Of a stretch of DNA of 64,000 nucleotides, positions 19,226 through 28,401 are shown one piece after another (position 1 is the stretch's first letter; each line of letters opens with the position of its first letter). Source of the stretch: Uliginosibacterium sp. (GTDB lineage: Bacteria; Pseudomonadota; Gammaproteobacteria; Burkholderiales; Rhodocyclaceae); assembly GCA_016718265.1 (NCBI GenBank), contig JADKDZ010000002.1, positions 372,001-436,000 of the forward strand. The letters are read 5' to 3'. A model generated the notes under the pieces. The model ran no database searches and was not told where the DNA came from. It was given only the letters and a program-made list of their open reading frames with translations. The position numbers were made by a program, and so were the translations under genes.

Positions 19226-20764
19226 CGCATCCTCACCAGCAAGACACCGCCTTCACGGTACAGTACTTCCACCTTTGCATCGGCTGGCAGACGGTCAACA
19301 CGGGTCAGCGCGATCTGGCCCGGCTGGGCTTGGCGCGGCGGTGTTACCTGTTCGCGATAGATGGAAAAACTGGGTGCGTGGAAATTCCACTGCACGCCCG
19401 CTTCTGCGAAATTGCGCGCCATGATGCCCGCACGTTTGACCGGGCCTTGCAGTACATCGCCAAGAAAAGGCGCCACGGCGAGCGATAAAACCAGCGTCAG
19501 CAGACTCGCGCCTGCCAGTGCGCGCAGATGTGTCGAAAAATAGCCTGTCCGGAGAGCCGCCAGCAGCGTGCCTCCCAGAGCAAGTGCCGTCAAGACGTAG
19601 TAGCCATGCGGCACTGCGGCATAGACCCTTGAAAGTTGGCTCTGGTAGTACTTGTCCAGCACCCACCCCGCGTGCAAGGCGTAGTCGGCCAGAGCCGGCA
19701 AAGCCAGGAACAGTACCAGCACGACGGCAATCGGCAACAGCCCAAGCCACGCTGCCTTCACCCGCTCACGGTGAATCGCCAACAGCACGAACAGCGGTGT
19801 ACAGCCATACAGCGCGTAATGCGGCAGCTTGGTCCCAGAGAGTGAGAAGAACACGGTAACGAAGAAAAACCAGATCCACAGAAAGCGCTTGAGCGGGTCT
19901 TTCAGATCGCCCGGCACCTGACGAAGGCTCGCCACCAGCCAGGCCAGCCAGGGCAGGAGCAGGGCGGGGATCATCAGGAGGTAATAGAACATGCTGCCGG
20001 AATGGCCCTCCAGCGCACCCGAGAAGCGCTGTACGTTGTGCTTGAGAATGAAGCCGTCGATGAACGCCTGGCCGTGAATCGAGAGTGCCGCCGCATACCA
20101 GGGCACGGTGATCGCCAGCAGGATCAGCCAGCAGAACCGGATCGAATACGCTCTTCAGCCAGTCACGGAAACGGCCGGCTGACAGGCAAAACAGAAATGT
20201 GGTGGCGCCCGGCACCAGCAAGGCCACCGGCCCCTTGGTCAGTACGCCGAGGCCGATCCACAGATAGCTGCGCAAGAGCGGCGCCCGGCGCCCGGACTCC
20301 AGATGGCGCCAGCTATCCAGTAGCGCCAGCGCCAGCAGCATATTGAGCAGCGCGTCTGCTGTGGCGGCACGGCCGATTGCGTGCACGCCCAGGCTGGTCG
20401 CGGCAATCCCGCAGGCCATCAAACCCGCCTCGCGGCCAAAGCGCTGCCAGGCAAAATGCCCCGCGGCAAAACACCAGGTCGAGGCCGCCAGGGCCGAGGG
20501 CAAACGGAAGCTCCATTCATTCGGCCCGAACAGCCAGACGAAGATCGCCTGACACCAGTAGATCAGGATCGGCTTGTCAAAGCGCGGATCGCCGTTGAGC
20601 CAGGTCGACAGGAAATCGTGACGCACGAACATCTCGCGCGTGGCCTCGGAGAAGGCGCCTTCGTCCACGTCAAACAGCGGTGCGCCACCCAGATTCATCA
20701 GGAACAGGACGGCGGGCAGGAGGAACAGCGGCCAGAGCTCGCGGGCAGTAGGGGATTTGTTCAT
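19222..20764 (-). pseudogene. ArnT-like glycosyltransferase, frameshifted
   Basis: Two frames together form one GT39/ArnT-like protein of about 515 residues. The N-terminal part (start 20764) has FDVDEGAFSEATREMF and DPRFDKPILIYWCQ; the C-terminal part continues in another frame with LILLAITVPWYAAALS and GHSGSMFYYLLMIPALLLPW. The break lies near 20115-20150 and corresponds to one base gained or two lost. Either a real inactivation or a sequence error. The stop overlaps the next GT39 gene by four bases, so the operon layout is preserved. Confidence 0.8.
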
Positions 20765-20871
20765 CTTGGTGGCGGCTCAGCGAGTGACATTCGGCAGTGT
20801 GCCTGCAGGATCGCAGAACGAAAAGGTGAGTCCGGCCTGAGCCAGCCAGCGGTTCGTTTTTCCGGATTGGA

Positions 20872-21804
20872 TCATGCCGAAATGAATTCCTGAAGTCGCT
20901 TACGTTCGTAAGTCGAGATGTTTTCGTTCAACCGTGCCGTGGCGACGATCTGTAACCAGAGAGCGAGTTCGGGGCACAGATCCTCAAGACCGTTCAGACG
21001 GGAATAGGTTTCCAGATAGACCCGATTGAAATTCTGGCGGAGGGCTTCGTATTCGTCGATCGTAAAGCCGTTCGGCGCATGCGGCCCCGTAGTGGAAACC
21101 GCTTCACCAAAGCAGATCAGCAAGGAACTGCGAGCGATGTCTGCCAACGGGTTACCCAGCGACGCGTCGTTCCAGTCGATGATGGCTGGGGGCTCGCTCG
21201 CAGCAACAAGGATGTTGCCGAGGTGAAAGTCTCCATGACATAGACAGCTCACGCCGCCGCCTTGCTGTTCAAGCAGGCCCAGCGCCTTTGTGCGCCGCGC
21301 TTCCGAAACGTCCCTGGCATGGTGGATCGCGTGGCGCAGTCGCTCGGTTTGACGCGGCAGTCCTGCCGCGCCGAGGCTGGACGAAACCGGTAGCGCATGG
21401 AGCGTGCTGTGCAGGCTCGCGAGCTGTTGCGCAAACTGATCTGGCAGACGCGGGGATGTTTTGAAGAGTGCTTCCTGCAGCGTTCCGCCTTCGACCTGCG
21501 CGTAGAGCAGGCCATATCGGTCGCCCCGGCGTACAAGTCCGCCAACCGCCGGAATCCTGAAAGCATTTGCGTCGCGTGCGAGAGCGAAAGCCGCCTGGGC
21601 CACGCACCTCTCGTGTTCCACCTCCGCAGCACCGATATGCCGGTGAAACAGCTTGAGCACCCAGCCCGGCAAACAGGCATAGACGTCGGCCGTCGCGCCA
21701 GACGCGATCGGAGCGCCTGGCAGCGAGAAGTCATCGGGCAGTGCCGGAGCGGCGAGCATCGTCCGTGCTGGGTAGGGGAGCTGGAAGGCGGATGCGGCTC
21801 GCAT
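20872..21804 (-). CDS. Aminoglycoside phosphotransferase-fold kinase
   Basis: A 310-residue APH/choline-kinase-like protein. A catalytic loop CHGDFHLGNILV and a metal-binding segment IIDWNDASLGNPLADIAR are intact. The ATG at 21804 abuts the stop of the GT2 gene and has AAGGA seven bases upstream. APH-fold kinases phosphorylate small molecules or sugars; the position inside a glycan-lipid operon suggests a sugar or lipid substrate rather than an antibiotic, but this is inference. Confidence 0.78.
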   Translation of the reverse strand: MRAASAFQLPYPARTMLAAPALPDDFSLPGAPIASGATADVYACLPGWVLKLFHRHIGAAEVEHERCVAQAAFALARDANAFRIPAVGGLVRRGDRYGLLYAQVEGGTLQEALFKTSPRLPDQFAQQLASLHSTLHALPVSSSLGAAGLPRQTERLRHAIHHARDVSEARRTKALGLLEQQGGGVSCLCHGDFHLGNILVAASEPPAIIDWNDASLGNPLADIARSSLLICFGEAVSTTGPHAPNGFTIDEYEALRQNFNRVYLETYSRLNGLEDLCPELALWLQIVATARLNENISTYERKRLQEFISA

Positions 21805-22824
21805 CTATTCCTTATGCCAAGCCTCATCCTGAGTCAGATTATCCGGGTTGCGCACCGAGTACAGCTTGGCGGCGCCGGACTCGAAATAGATGCGCGCCAG
21901 CGTTTCTGCCAGGATGCCGGTGAGGATGAACTGCACGGCCATGATGATGGAGAAGAAGCCGACCATCAGCAGCGGCCGGGTGCCGATGTCTTGGTGCAAG
22001 GCGAATTTCAGCACGGCCATGTAGGCGAGGATGGCGCCACCGATGGTACCGAGCGCGAGCCCGGCGCCGCCGAAGAAGTGGCCGGGGCGGGCGCGGTAGC
22101 GCATGAAGAAGAACACCGAGATCAGATCAAGGATCACGCGGAAGGTGCGTGAGATGCCGTACTTGCTCTCGCCGAACTGGCGGGCGTGGTGGCTGACGAC
22201 TTCTTCGGCAATGCGGCGTGGCGTGGTGACGGTGGCCAGCCAGGCAGGAATGAAACGGTGCATTTCGCCGTAGAGCTTGACGTTCTTGATGACGCTGGCG
22301 CGGAAGGCTTTGAGGCTGCAGCCATAGTCGTTCAGCGTCACGCCGGTGATGCGGGCGATCAGGCGGTTGGCAATGCGTGAAGGGATCTTGCGCAGAACGA
22401 GGCCGTCCTTGCGGTTCTTGCGCCAGCCGGAAACGAGGTCGAGATCTTCGTTGAGCAAGCGCCCGACCATACGCGGGATGTCCTTGGGGTCGTTCTGCAG
22501 GTCGCCGTCCAGCGTGACGATGACGTCGCCCCGCGCCGCATCGATGCCTGCCTGCATGGCTGCGGTTTGCTTGAAGTTGCGCATCAATTCGACGGTACGC
22601 ACATGCGGGCCGAACTTGGCGCCGACACGGCGCAATTCGTTCGGCGTGGCGTCCGAGCTGCCATCGTCCACCAGGATCAGCTCCCAGGGGTGCGGGTAGC
22701 CGGCGAGGCCTTCATGCACGCGGGCGATCATGGGCTCGACGTTTTCGGCCTCGTTGTACATCGGAATGACGATGGACAGGCTGTGGGCGGGGATGTGGCT
22801 GAAGTCTTGGACAGGCGTATTCAT
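21805..22824 (-). CDS. GT2 family polyprenyl-phosphate glycosyltransferase
   Basis: A 339-residue enzyme with an N-terminal GT2 domain (LSIVIPMYNEAENVEPMIAR; DxD-type metal site TLDGDLQNDPKDIPRM) and two C-terminal membrane helices (about 235-260 and 275-305). It resembles ArnC and dolichol-phosphate-mannose synthase-like proteins, which make a polyprenyl-phosphate sugar for ArnT-like transferases. Overlaps the upstream flippase-like gene by four bases. Confidence 0.88.
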   Translation of the reverse strand: MNTPVQDFSHIPAHSLSIVIPMYNEAENVEPMIARVHEGLAGYPHPWELILVDDGSSDATPNELRRVGAKFGPHVRTVELMRNFKQTAAMQAGIDAARGDVIVTLDGDLQNDPKDIPRMVGRLLNEDLDLVSGWRKNRKDGLVLRKIPSRIANRLIARITGVTLNDYGCSLKAFRASVIKNVKLYGEMHRFIPAWLATVTTPRRIAEEVVSHHARQFGESKYGISRTFRVILDLISVFFFMRYRARPGHFFGGAGLALGTIGGAILAYMAVLKFALHQDIGTRPLLMVGFFSIIMAVQFILTGILAETLARIYFESGAAKLYSVRNPDNLTQDEAWHKE

Positions 22825-23807
22825 GTCGGGGGATTACCGTTGTTGGCGGTCAAAGGGGCGCCCGGCAGCAGGGCTGCCGCCAGGCCACCTGCGAGCAGGG
22901 CGCAGGCGATGACGAAAAGGTGCAAGGCGAGGGCAGCGTTCAAGCCTTGCTGGAAGCTGATGTTATGCGCCGTCAGCAGCGCCGCGCCGCCTGCCTCGTA
23001 AGTGCCGAATCCGGCAACCCCCTGAATCGGCAGAATGGCGGCGAGTTCAACACCGAGTGCTCCGGCAAGCCCCGCCAGTAAAGGCGTGGCAAGCAGGGCT
23101 GCAAGCAGCCAGGCTTGGGCCAGCAGCTTGATGCTCCAGTTGGCGAGCGTCCACAGCCAGCCCCGGCCATGATGGCGGGTGGATTCGGCGAGTGCTTCGC
23201 GAATGCGGTGAATGCTTGCCGAGAAGCGGCCCGCGCGCGTTTCAATTTCAGGGTGGCGTGCCGCCCATACCGGGATGAGCCAGGCTGCCAGCACCACGGC
23301 GCCAATCCAGGCCAGGCGGAGCGCCAGGTGCAGGTTGGGCCAGACGAAAGCGGCGAGCGCCAGCACCACAAAGGCATCCTGAATGCGCAGCCAGAGCAGC
23401 GCGACCACGGCACGCGTGGTGGGCACTCCGAACCAGCGCGACAAAAGCACCGGAAACGCGGCCTCGCCACTGCGGAAAGGCAGGATGTTTACCATCGCGT
23501 TATGCACCAGCGTCAGCCGCAAGATGCTGCTGAAACGAGCGCCAGTTGTCTCGCGAAACTCGTCGTACACCCGTCCGGCACGCAAGAGGTAGCTGGTGAT
23601 GAAGGCTGCGACGGTCAGCAGCAAGTAGTGCGCAGGTAGCGCCTGCACGGCAACAAGAGAATCATGCCAACGGGCGCCGCTGTGCGCGACCCAAAGCACG
23701 AAACCCAGCGTGATGAGAAGCGCAAGCCCTCGTTTGACAAGCGTTTTCACGTGCGAAACCCTGCTGGCAAGCCCTGCCATGGGCGGGTAAGCAGCGGCAA
23801 GTTGCAT
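22821..23807 (-). CDS. LPG-synthase/AglD-type membrane protein (possible flippase)
   Basis: A membrane protein with about eight hydrophobic segments of the lysylphosphatidylglycerol synthase transmembrane (UPF0104/AglD) superfamily; the signature TLVHNAMVNILPFRSGEAAF is present, as is PIQGVAGFGTYEAGGAALL. Such proteins sit in glycolipid operons and are often proposed to move polyprenyl-linked sugars. The start is uncertain: the ATG at 23807, the ATG at 23780 or a GTG near 23750 would all work; a frame extending upstream of 23807 has no ribosome-binding site. Confidence 0.72.
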   Translation of the reverse strand: MQLAAAYPPMAGLASRVSHVKTLVKRGLALLITLGFVLWVAHSGARWHDSLVAVQALPAHYLLLTVAAFITSYLLRAGRVYDEFRETTGARFSSILRLTLVHNAMVNILPFRSGEAAFPVLLSRWFGVPTTRAVVALLWLRIQDAFVVLALAAFVWPNLHLALRLAWIGAVVLAAWLIPVWAARHPEIETRAGRFSASIHRIREALAESTRHHGRGWLWTLANWSIKLLAQAWLLAALLATPLLAGLAGALGVELAAILPIQGVAGFGTYEAGGAALLTAHNISFQQGLNAALALHLFVIACALLAGGLAAALLPGAPLTANNGNPPT

Positions 23808-23965
23808 GGTGACAAAGCGATCAAAATTGGAGGTGGCCCAAGGTTGGCGAAACCGATCAAGTGTACCATTGGCCCCTTGCTGCCGTCTTGGCGTTTGCTG
23901 AGGGCGCCGCATGGGCAGCGCCGAAGATATTGGCGCGAGGCCAGCGTCTTTCCACCACTTGAATC

Positions 23966-25267
23966 ATGAGCGACTTGAATCTTTCCCCACCCATGCCTAG
24001 CGAGCCGGGAAAACTCGGCATCGAGTCTGATGAGCTGCGTTTCATTCAGCGTGCTGCCCGGCTGCTGCTGCATTACAACATGCGCACCGAGTCGCTCAGA
24101 CAGCGTCTGCAAGAGATCGGCGCAGCGCTCTGGCTGCCCTTGCAGGTTCATGTGGGCTATCGAACGGTGACGGTCTATACGCCGGATGGCGAAAACGTCC
24201 ATGCGCAAGCGCCGGAGTTTCGCATCAACATTGCAGTGAGTGCCGAGGTTAACCGCATCATCGACAAAGTGTGTGCAGGCAAGTTGCAGCTGCCAGAGGC
24301 CATCAAGGTGCTCGACGAAGTGGAAAAAACCGCCGGGCGCCACGATCGCTGGACACTTTCATTGATGTTTGGCCTGGCCGCTGGCGCCCTGGCCTGGTTG
24401 CTGTCGGCGGACTGGGCAGGCATGGCCGTGATCGCGATCTCGTCCGCGCTCGGCATGCTGGCTCGCCAGGAAATGCACAAGTACCACCCGGTGCTTTTTG
24501 CCTTGCCATTTGTAGCGGCGCTGATCGGGTCCCTGATGGGGGGCGCGGTGATCCAGCTTGGCTGGACGCACACGCCGGGCATCTGTCTGATCGTGCCGGC
24601 CTTGATGCTGGTACCCGGACCGCACCTGATCAACGGCCTCTACGACATGATCGAAAACAACATGCAGACCGGGATCCCCCGCCTCGGCCTTGCTGCCGGC
24701 ATTCTGGTCGCGGCGGCGATGGGCATCTTTCTCGGCGGATGGATCACTCTGGGCATGACGACAGTACCGCCGTCCACGGTGGCCGATCAGCCCATCCCAT
24801 TGTGGCTGGATATAGTCCTGGCCGGGGTCGCTTCTTGTGGCTTCGGCGCCTTCTATAACGCGCCCTGGCGGGTATTGTGGACCTCGATCGTGTGCGGCAT
24901 GGTCGGGCATGGCATTCGCTACATTTGCCTTGCGAACGGCATGCAACTGGAGATAGCCACCCTGTTTGCCTGTCTGGCTATCGGCTTCATGGCGATCCGT
25001 TGGGTGAGCAGCATGCGTATTCCGTTTGCGGCAGTGGCCTTCGCGGGCGCAGTGCCGATGATGCCGGGTGTACTGATGTTCCGCAGCATCGGCGGAGCGA
25101 TGGAGATTGCCTTTGCAGGAGGGAGCGCCCCGTTGAGCCTGGTCGCCGGAACGCTTGGCAGCATGTTCAAGGCAGCGTTTGTCGTAGGCGGCATGGGCAT
25201 GGGTTTGCTCGCAGGCGCTTGGTTGGGCGAACACTTTTTCCGTTTGGCACTCAGGTTGCGCAAATGA
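23966..25267 (+). CDS. ThrE family threonine/serine exporter
   Basis: A 433-residue protein with an N-terminal cytoplasmic ThrE domain (residues 20-130) and about ten membrane helices in two halves (PF06738 then DUF3815-like). LVPGPHLINGLYDMIENN and VPMMPGVLMFRSIGGAMEIAF are characteristic repeats of the family. ThrE proteins export threonine and serine in Corynebacterium. The stop overlaps the arginase start by four bases, so both are probably translated from one mRNA. Confidence 0.87.
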   Translation: MSDLNLSPPMPSEPGKLGIESDELRFIQRAARLLLHYNMRTESLRQRLQEIGAALWLPLQVHVGYRTVTVYTPDGENVHAQAPEFRINIAVSAEVNRIIDKVCAGKLQLPEAIKVLDEVEKTAGRHDRWTLSLMFGLAAGALAWLLSADWAGMAVIAISSALGMLARQEMHKYHPVLFALPFVAALIGSLMGGAVIQLGWTHTPGICLIVPALMLVPGPHLINGLYDMIENNMQTGIPRLGLAAGILVAAAMGIFLGGWITLGMTTVPPSTVADQPIPLWLDIVLAGVASCGFGAFYNAPWRVLWTSIVCGMVGHGIRYICLANGMQLEIATLFACLAIGFMAIRWVSSMRIPFAAVAFAGAVPMMPGVLMFRSIGGAMEIAFAGGSAPLSLVAGTLGSMFKAAFVVGGMGMGLLAGAWLGEHFFRLALRLRK

Positions 25268-26196
25268 AGCCAAGGCTGGCATTGATCGGTGCGCCGACGG
25301 ATGTCGGGGCGGGGACCCGAGGGGCATCAATGGGCCCCGAAGCGCTGCGCGTGGCGGGTATTCTGCCAATACTTGCAGAGCGCGAACTCGATGTCATCGA
25401 TCTGGGTAACCTGAGTGGCCCCGCCAACCCATGGCAGCCGCCCGTCAATGGCTATCGCCATTTGGCCGAGGTTGTGGACTGGAATCTGCGGGTGTTCGCC
25501 GCGGTGCAATCGGCACTGCGTGATGTTCGCCTGCCCATTTTGCTCGGCGGTGATCATTCGCTGGCGATCGGGTCGGTCAGCGCGGTGGCGCAGCACTGCA
25601 GACAGCGCGGGAAGAAGCTGCGTGTAATCTGGCTGGATGCACATGCCGATTTCAATACCTCGGTCATTACCCCCAGTGGCAACCTGCACGGCATGCCGCT
25701 TGCCTGCTTGTGTGGAGTGGGGCCTCCGGCTCTGGCTGGCCTCTCCGGCCAAGTCCCTGCCTTAGCTATTCAGGATGTTCGCCAGGTCGGCGTCAGGTCG
25801 GTCGATGCTGGCGAGCGCAGGCGCGTGCATGAGGCGGATCTGGAGGTCTTTGACATGCGATACATCGACGAATCCGGCATGCGCGACACCATGCAGCAGG
25901 TGTTGGCAGGCCTGGACGCCGATACGCATCTGCACTTGAGTTTCGATGTTGATTTTCTCGATCCTGAGGTGGCGCCTGGAGTTGGCACACCTGTTCCGGG
26001 CGGCCCCACCTATCGCGAAGCGCAACTCTGCATGGAGATGATCGCGGATACCGGGCTGCTCGCCTCGCTGGACGTGATGGAACTCAACCCCGCGCTGGAT
26101 CAGCGCAATCGCACCGCGGATCTCGTTGTGGATCTTCTCGAAAGTTTGTTCGGCAAGAGCACATTGATGCGCAAGACCAGCGCGAGATCTGGGTAA
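25264..26196 (+). CDS. rocF: Arginase
   Basis: A 310-residue ureohydrolase that cleaves arginine to ornithine and urea. The binuclear Mn ligands are in GGDHSLAIGS, WLDAHADFNT and SFDVDFLDPEVAPG. GNLHGMPLACL and a C-terminal ELNPALDQRNRTA support arginase over agmatinase or formiminoglutamase. ATG at 25264 overlaps the upstream exporter stop (ATGA). Confidence 0.93.
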   Translation: MKPRLALIGAPTDVGAGTRGASMGPEALRVAGILPILAERELDVIDLGNLSGPANPWQPPVNGYRHLAEVVDWNLRVFAAVQSALRDVRLPILLGGDHSLAIGSVSAVAQHCRQRGKKLRVIWLDAHADFNTSVITPSGNLHGMPLACLCGVGPPALAGLSGQVPALAIQDVRQVGVRSVDAGERRRVHEADLEVFDMRYIDESGMRDTMQQVLAGLDADTHLHLSFDVDFLDPEVAPGVGTPVPGGPTYREAQLCMEMIADTGLLASLDVMELNPALDQRNRTADLVVDLLESLFGKSTLMRKTSARSG

Positions 26197-26283
26197 GTCG
26201 GTGTCGGCTCGGGGCATGGCGCGCACTCGGGGCTGCGTCTATCGTCGCAGACTTATTCGTGTTGGCGAAAACAAGGGGCAATA

Positions 26284-27378
26284 ATGAAGCGTGGTTTCGT
26301 GATTCTTGCAGCAGCTTGCCTGTTCTCCTGTGGTGGTGGCGGTTCGGGCACTTCCAGCATCGTGACCGGTAACGATGGCGTTCCGGCAACCGGAACATCT
26401 TGCGTGACGCCTGCGACGGCTGCCTATGCCGCGGCGTGCGCCTTGGGGCGCGGGGTGAACCTGGGCAATGCGCTGGACGGGCCCAATGAAGGCGAGTGGG
26501 GCGTCACCTTGAACGACGACGTGTTTGATCGCATCAAGGAAGCCGGCTTCGCGACCATGCGTCTGACGGTGCGCTGGAGCAATCACGCAGCAGCGACGAC
26601 CCCCTACACGATCGACCCGGCTTTCATGGCCCGAGTTGACTACGCCGTGAAATCCGCGCTGGACCGCGGCTTGTATGTGGTGCTCGACATGCATCACTAC
26701 CGCCAGCTTGATGGTGACACACGTGATGCCGGCGAATTTGCAGTGGCCGATGCCGTGCTGGAAGACCGGATGGTCGCCATGTGGCAGCAGATTGCCGAAC
26801 ATTTCAAGGACAGTTCAGCCAAACTGCTTTTTGAGCCTTACAACGAGCCGCACGGCCGCCAGACCGCCGCAAAGTGGAACGCGCTGCTGGCCCGCGTGCT
26901 GGAGACGGTGCGCGTCACCAATCCCACGCGACTGGTCATTGTCGGGCCCGTGCAATGGAATAACGCCTCGGCACTCAAGGATCTGGTTCTGCCGAAGGAT
27001 CCCAACCTGATCGCTACCATCCATAACTATGAACCCTTCCAGTTCACCCACCAGGGTGCTGACTGGGTGTCCGGCTCGTCAAGCTGGCTCGGGACAGGTT
27101 GCTGTGACGCTACCCAGCGGGCGCAGATCGTCGCCCCGCTCGATATCGCCGCGCGCTGGAGTCAGGCCACCCAGATTCCGGTCTGGGTGGGCGAGTTCGG
27201 TGCCTATGAAAAAGCGCCTGCTGCGGCCCGCGTGGCCTACACCCGATTCGTGCGCGACGAGATGGAAAAACGCGGCATGAAATGGGCGTACTGGGAATTT
27301 GCCAGTGGCTTTGGCCTGTACAAGCAGTCCACAGGAGCCTGGAATGTCCCGCTGCGGGACGCTCTTCTGGCGCCCTGA
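26284..27378 (+). CDS. GH5 family endoglucanase-like lipoprotein
   Basis: A 364-residue glycoside hydrolase. The lipobox ends at C16 (LFSC), followed by a short Gly/Ser-rich linker and a GH5 barrel from about residue 50. Catalytic glutamates are E188 in FEPYNEPH (acid/base) and E304 in VWVGEFGAYE (nucleophile); the conserved RGVNLGNALD opens the domain. Probably cuts beta-glucans such as cellulose at the outer membrane; exact substrate is not visible. Confidence 0.9.
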   Translation: MKRGFVILAAACLFSCGGGGSGTSSIVTGNDGVPATGTSCVTPATAAYAAACALGRGVNLGNALDGPNEGEWGVTLNDDVFDRIKEAGFATMRLTVRWSNHAAATTPYTIDPAFMARVDYAVKSALDRGLYVVLDMHHYRQLDGDTRDAGEFAVADAVLEDRMVAMWQQIAEHFKDSSAKLLFEPYNEPHGRQTAAKWNALLARVLETVRVTNPTRLVIVGPVQWNNASALKDLVLPKDPNLIATIHNYEPFQFTHQGADWVSGSSSWLGTGCCDATQRAQIVAPLDIAARWSQATQIPVWVGEFGAYEKAPAAARVAYTRFVRDEMEKRGMKWAYWEFASGFGLYKQSTGAWNVPLRDALLAP

Positions 27379-27729
27379 TCAGTCTTCTGCCGGCGACGTA
27401 TCTGTACGCTTTGGCCGAAACGCGCAGAATCCCGGGCGCGGCCCTTTTTGCGGGTGATTCCGGCAAGTCTGCGGACGCTGCTCGTAAATCGAGCAGCGTC
27501 GGGTGTCACGCGTCAAGTAAATGCAGTCGCCGTTGGCACGGCGCGCCAGAATAAACACGCCGGACGCGTGGTTGAACTGATCAACCACGCGTGCCTGTGT
27601 CAGGCGCTTGGCGATCTGTTTGGCGGGGCCTTCTGCCTCGAACTCATCGACCAGTCCCATCCTGATCAGGTCTGGTAACCAGACTTCGACAGGCATGGTG
27701 CAGCAGCAGGCGTGGCATTCGTCGCACAT
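27379..27729 (-). CDS. YkgJ family cysteine-cluster protein
   Basis: A 116-residue protein with eight conserved-type cysteines: CDECHACCC near the N-terminus, then CIYLTRDTRRCSIYEQRPQTC and a C-terminal CAF. This is the zinc- or iron-chelating YkgJ/UPF0153 pattern; no enzymatic role is established. Convergent with the GH5 gene, whose stop adjoins it. Confidence 0.87.
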   Translation of the reverse strand: MCDECHACCCTMPVEVWLPDLIRMGLVDEFEAEGPAKQIAKRLTQARVVDQFNHASGVFILARRANGDCIYLTRDTRRCSIYEQRPQTCRNHPQKGPRPGFCAFRPKRTDTSPAED

Positions 27730-28050
27730 GCCTTTGTGGAACCTGTGCCAGGTGCGGTGTCGTCAAGCTCTGACCGATGGCTCAGTGTATGTTTCATCGC
27801 TGTGGAGCAGGCGGTTGATCAGGGCTGGCAGGATAACCCCAGGGGAGAAGCCCCCCCGTTTGTTGGGTTGTGTTTGTTGTGGTGGAAGACCCCCCGCCCC
27901 CCCGCCTGGCAGATAGCAGACACCTACCAGTGCGCCGCCGAGTCTTGCGGATTCCTTACCGTCAGCTTTTTGAAAACCTGTCAACCCGACTCCTGATGAC
28001 GCGTTACTGGCTGCATGGTGCCTGTCACTGTGTTGCAAACGGAGAGTCAA
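27730..28050. other. Intergenic stretch with G/C homopolymer runs
   Basis: No supportable gene. C7 at 27851-27857, C6 at 27890-27895 and C7 at 27897-27903 form closely spaced runs, giving G-tracts on the minus strand. No promoter or riboswitch is recognised. Confidence 0.5.
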
Positions 28051-28335
28051 ATGGGAAGACGTTGTGATGAAACAATTGGTCAGTTTCTTGAATCGCTCAA
28101 GAAAGCTGGCGTTGAGATCAGCAACGAAGGTGAATTGAGAGCGCGCCTGGAAGAAGTCCAGCGCTGGCATTACGCGTTTATTACCCTGGCGTCCAACGGG
28201 CGTTTGATCGGAATTTCGTTTTCAGAGCAGGGGCGCGGTATCAACGAAGGCAAACTGCGCGAAACCTTTGAGCGCTACAATTTTCCCGACCACACCGATA
28301 CCCTGTTTACTGCGGCGCTGAAAGCCGCACACTGA
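28051..28335 (+). CDS. Hypothetical small protein
   Basis: A 94-residue soluble protein. The start at 28051 (MGRRCDETIGQFLESL) follows GGAG by six bases; an ATG 12 codons upstream lacks a ribosome-binding site. The N-terminus looks helical and the centre (WHYAFITLASNGRLIGISFSEQG) forms an alternating pattern. I do not recognise a family. It is monocistronic, ending at a strong terminator. Confidence 0.7.
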   Translation: MGRRCDETIGQFLESLKKAGVEISNEGELRARLEEVQRWHYAFITLASNGRLIGISFSEQGRGINEGKLRETFERYNFPDHTDTLFTAALKAAH

Positions 28336-28359
28336 GCCAGTCCCTGGCAGAATCGACAT

Positions 28360-28391
28360 ATGGCGCATTGCAGGCAATGCGCCATTTTTTT
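28360..28391 (+). terminator. Rho-independent terminator
   Basis: A perfect 12-bp stem ATGGCGCATTGC / GCAATGCGCCAT with an AG loop, then TTTTTT. It follows the small hypothetical gene and lies just beyond the stop of the convergent hrcA. Confidence 0.92.
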
Positions 28392-28401
28392 GGTTTGCGC
28401 C

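Noticed and set aside
27763..28170. Minus-strand 135-residue frame through the homopolymer region
   Set aside because: Overlaps the supported small gene at 28051, has no ribosome-binding site, and its composition follows the C runs.
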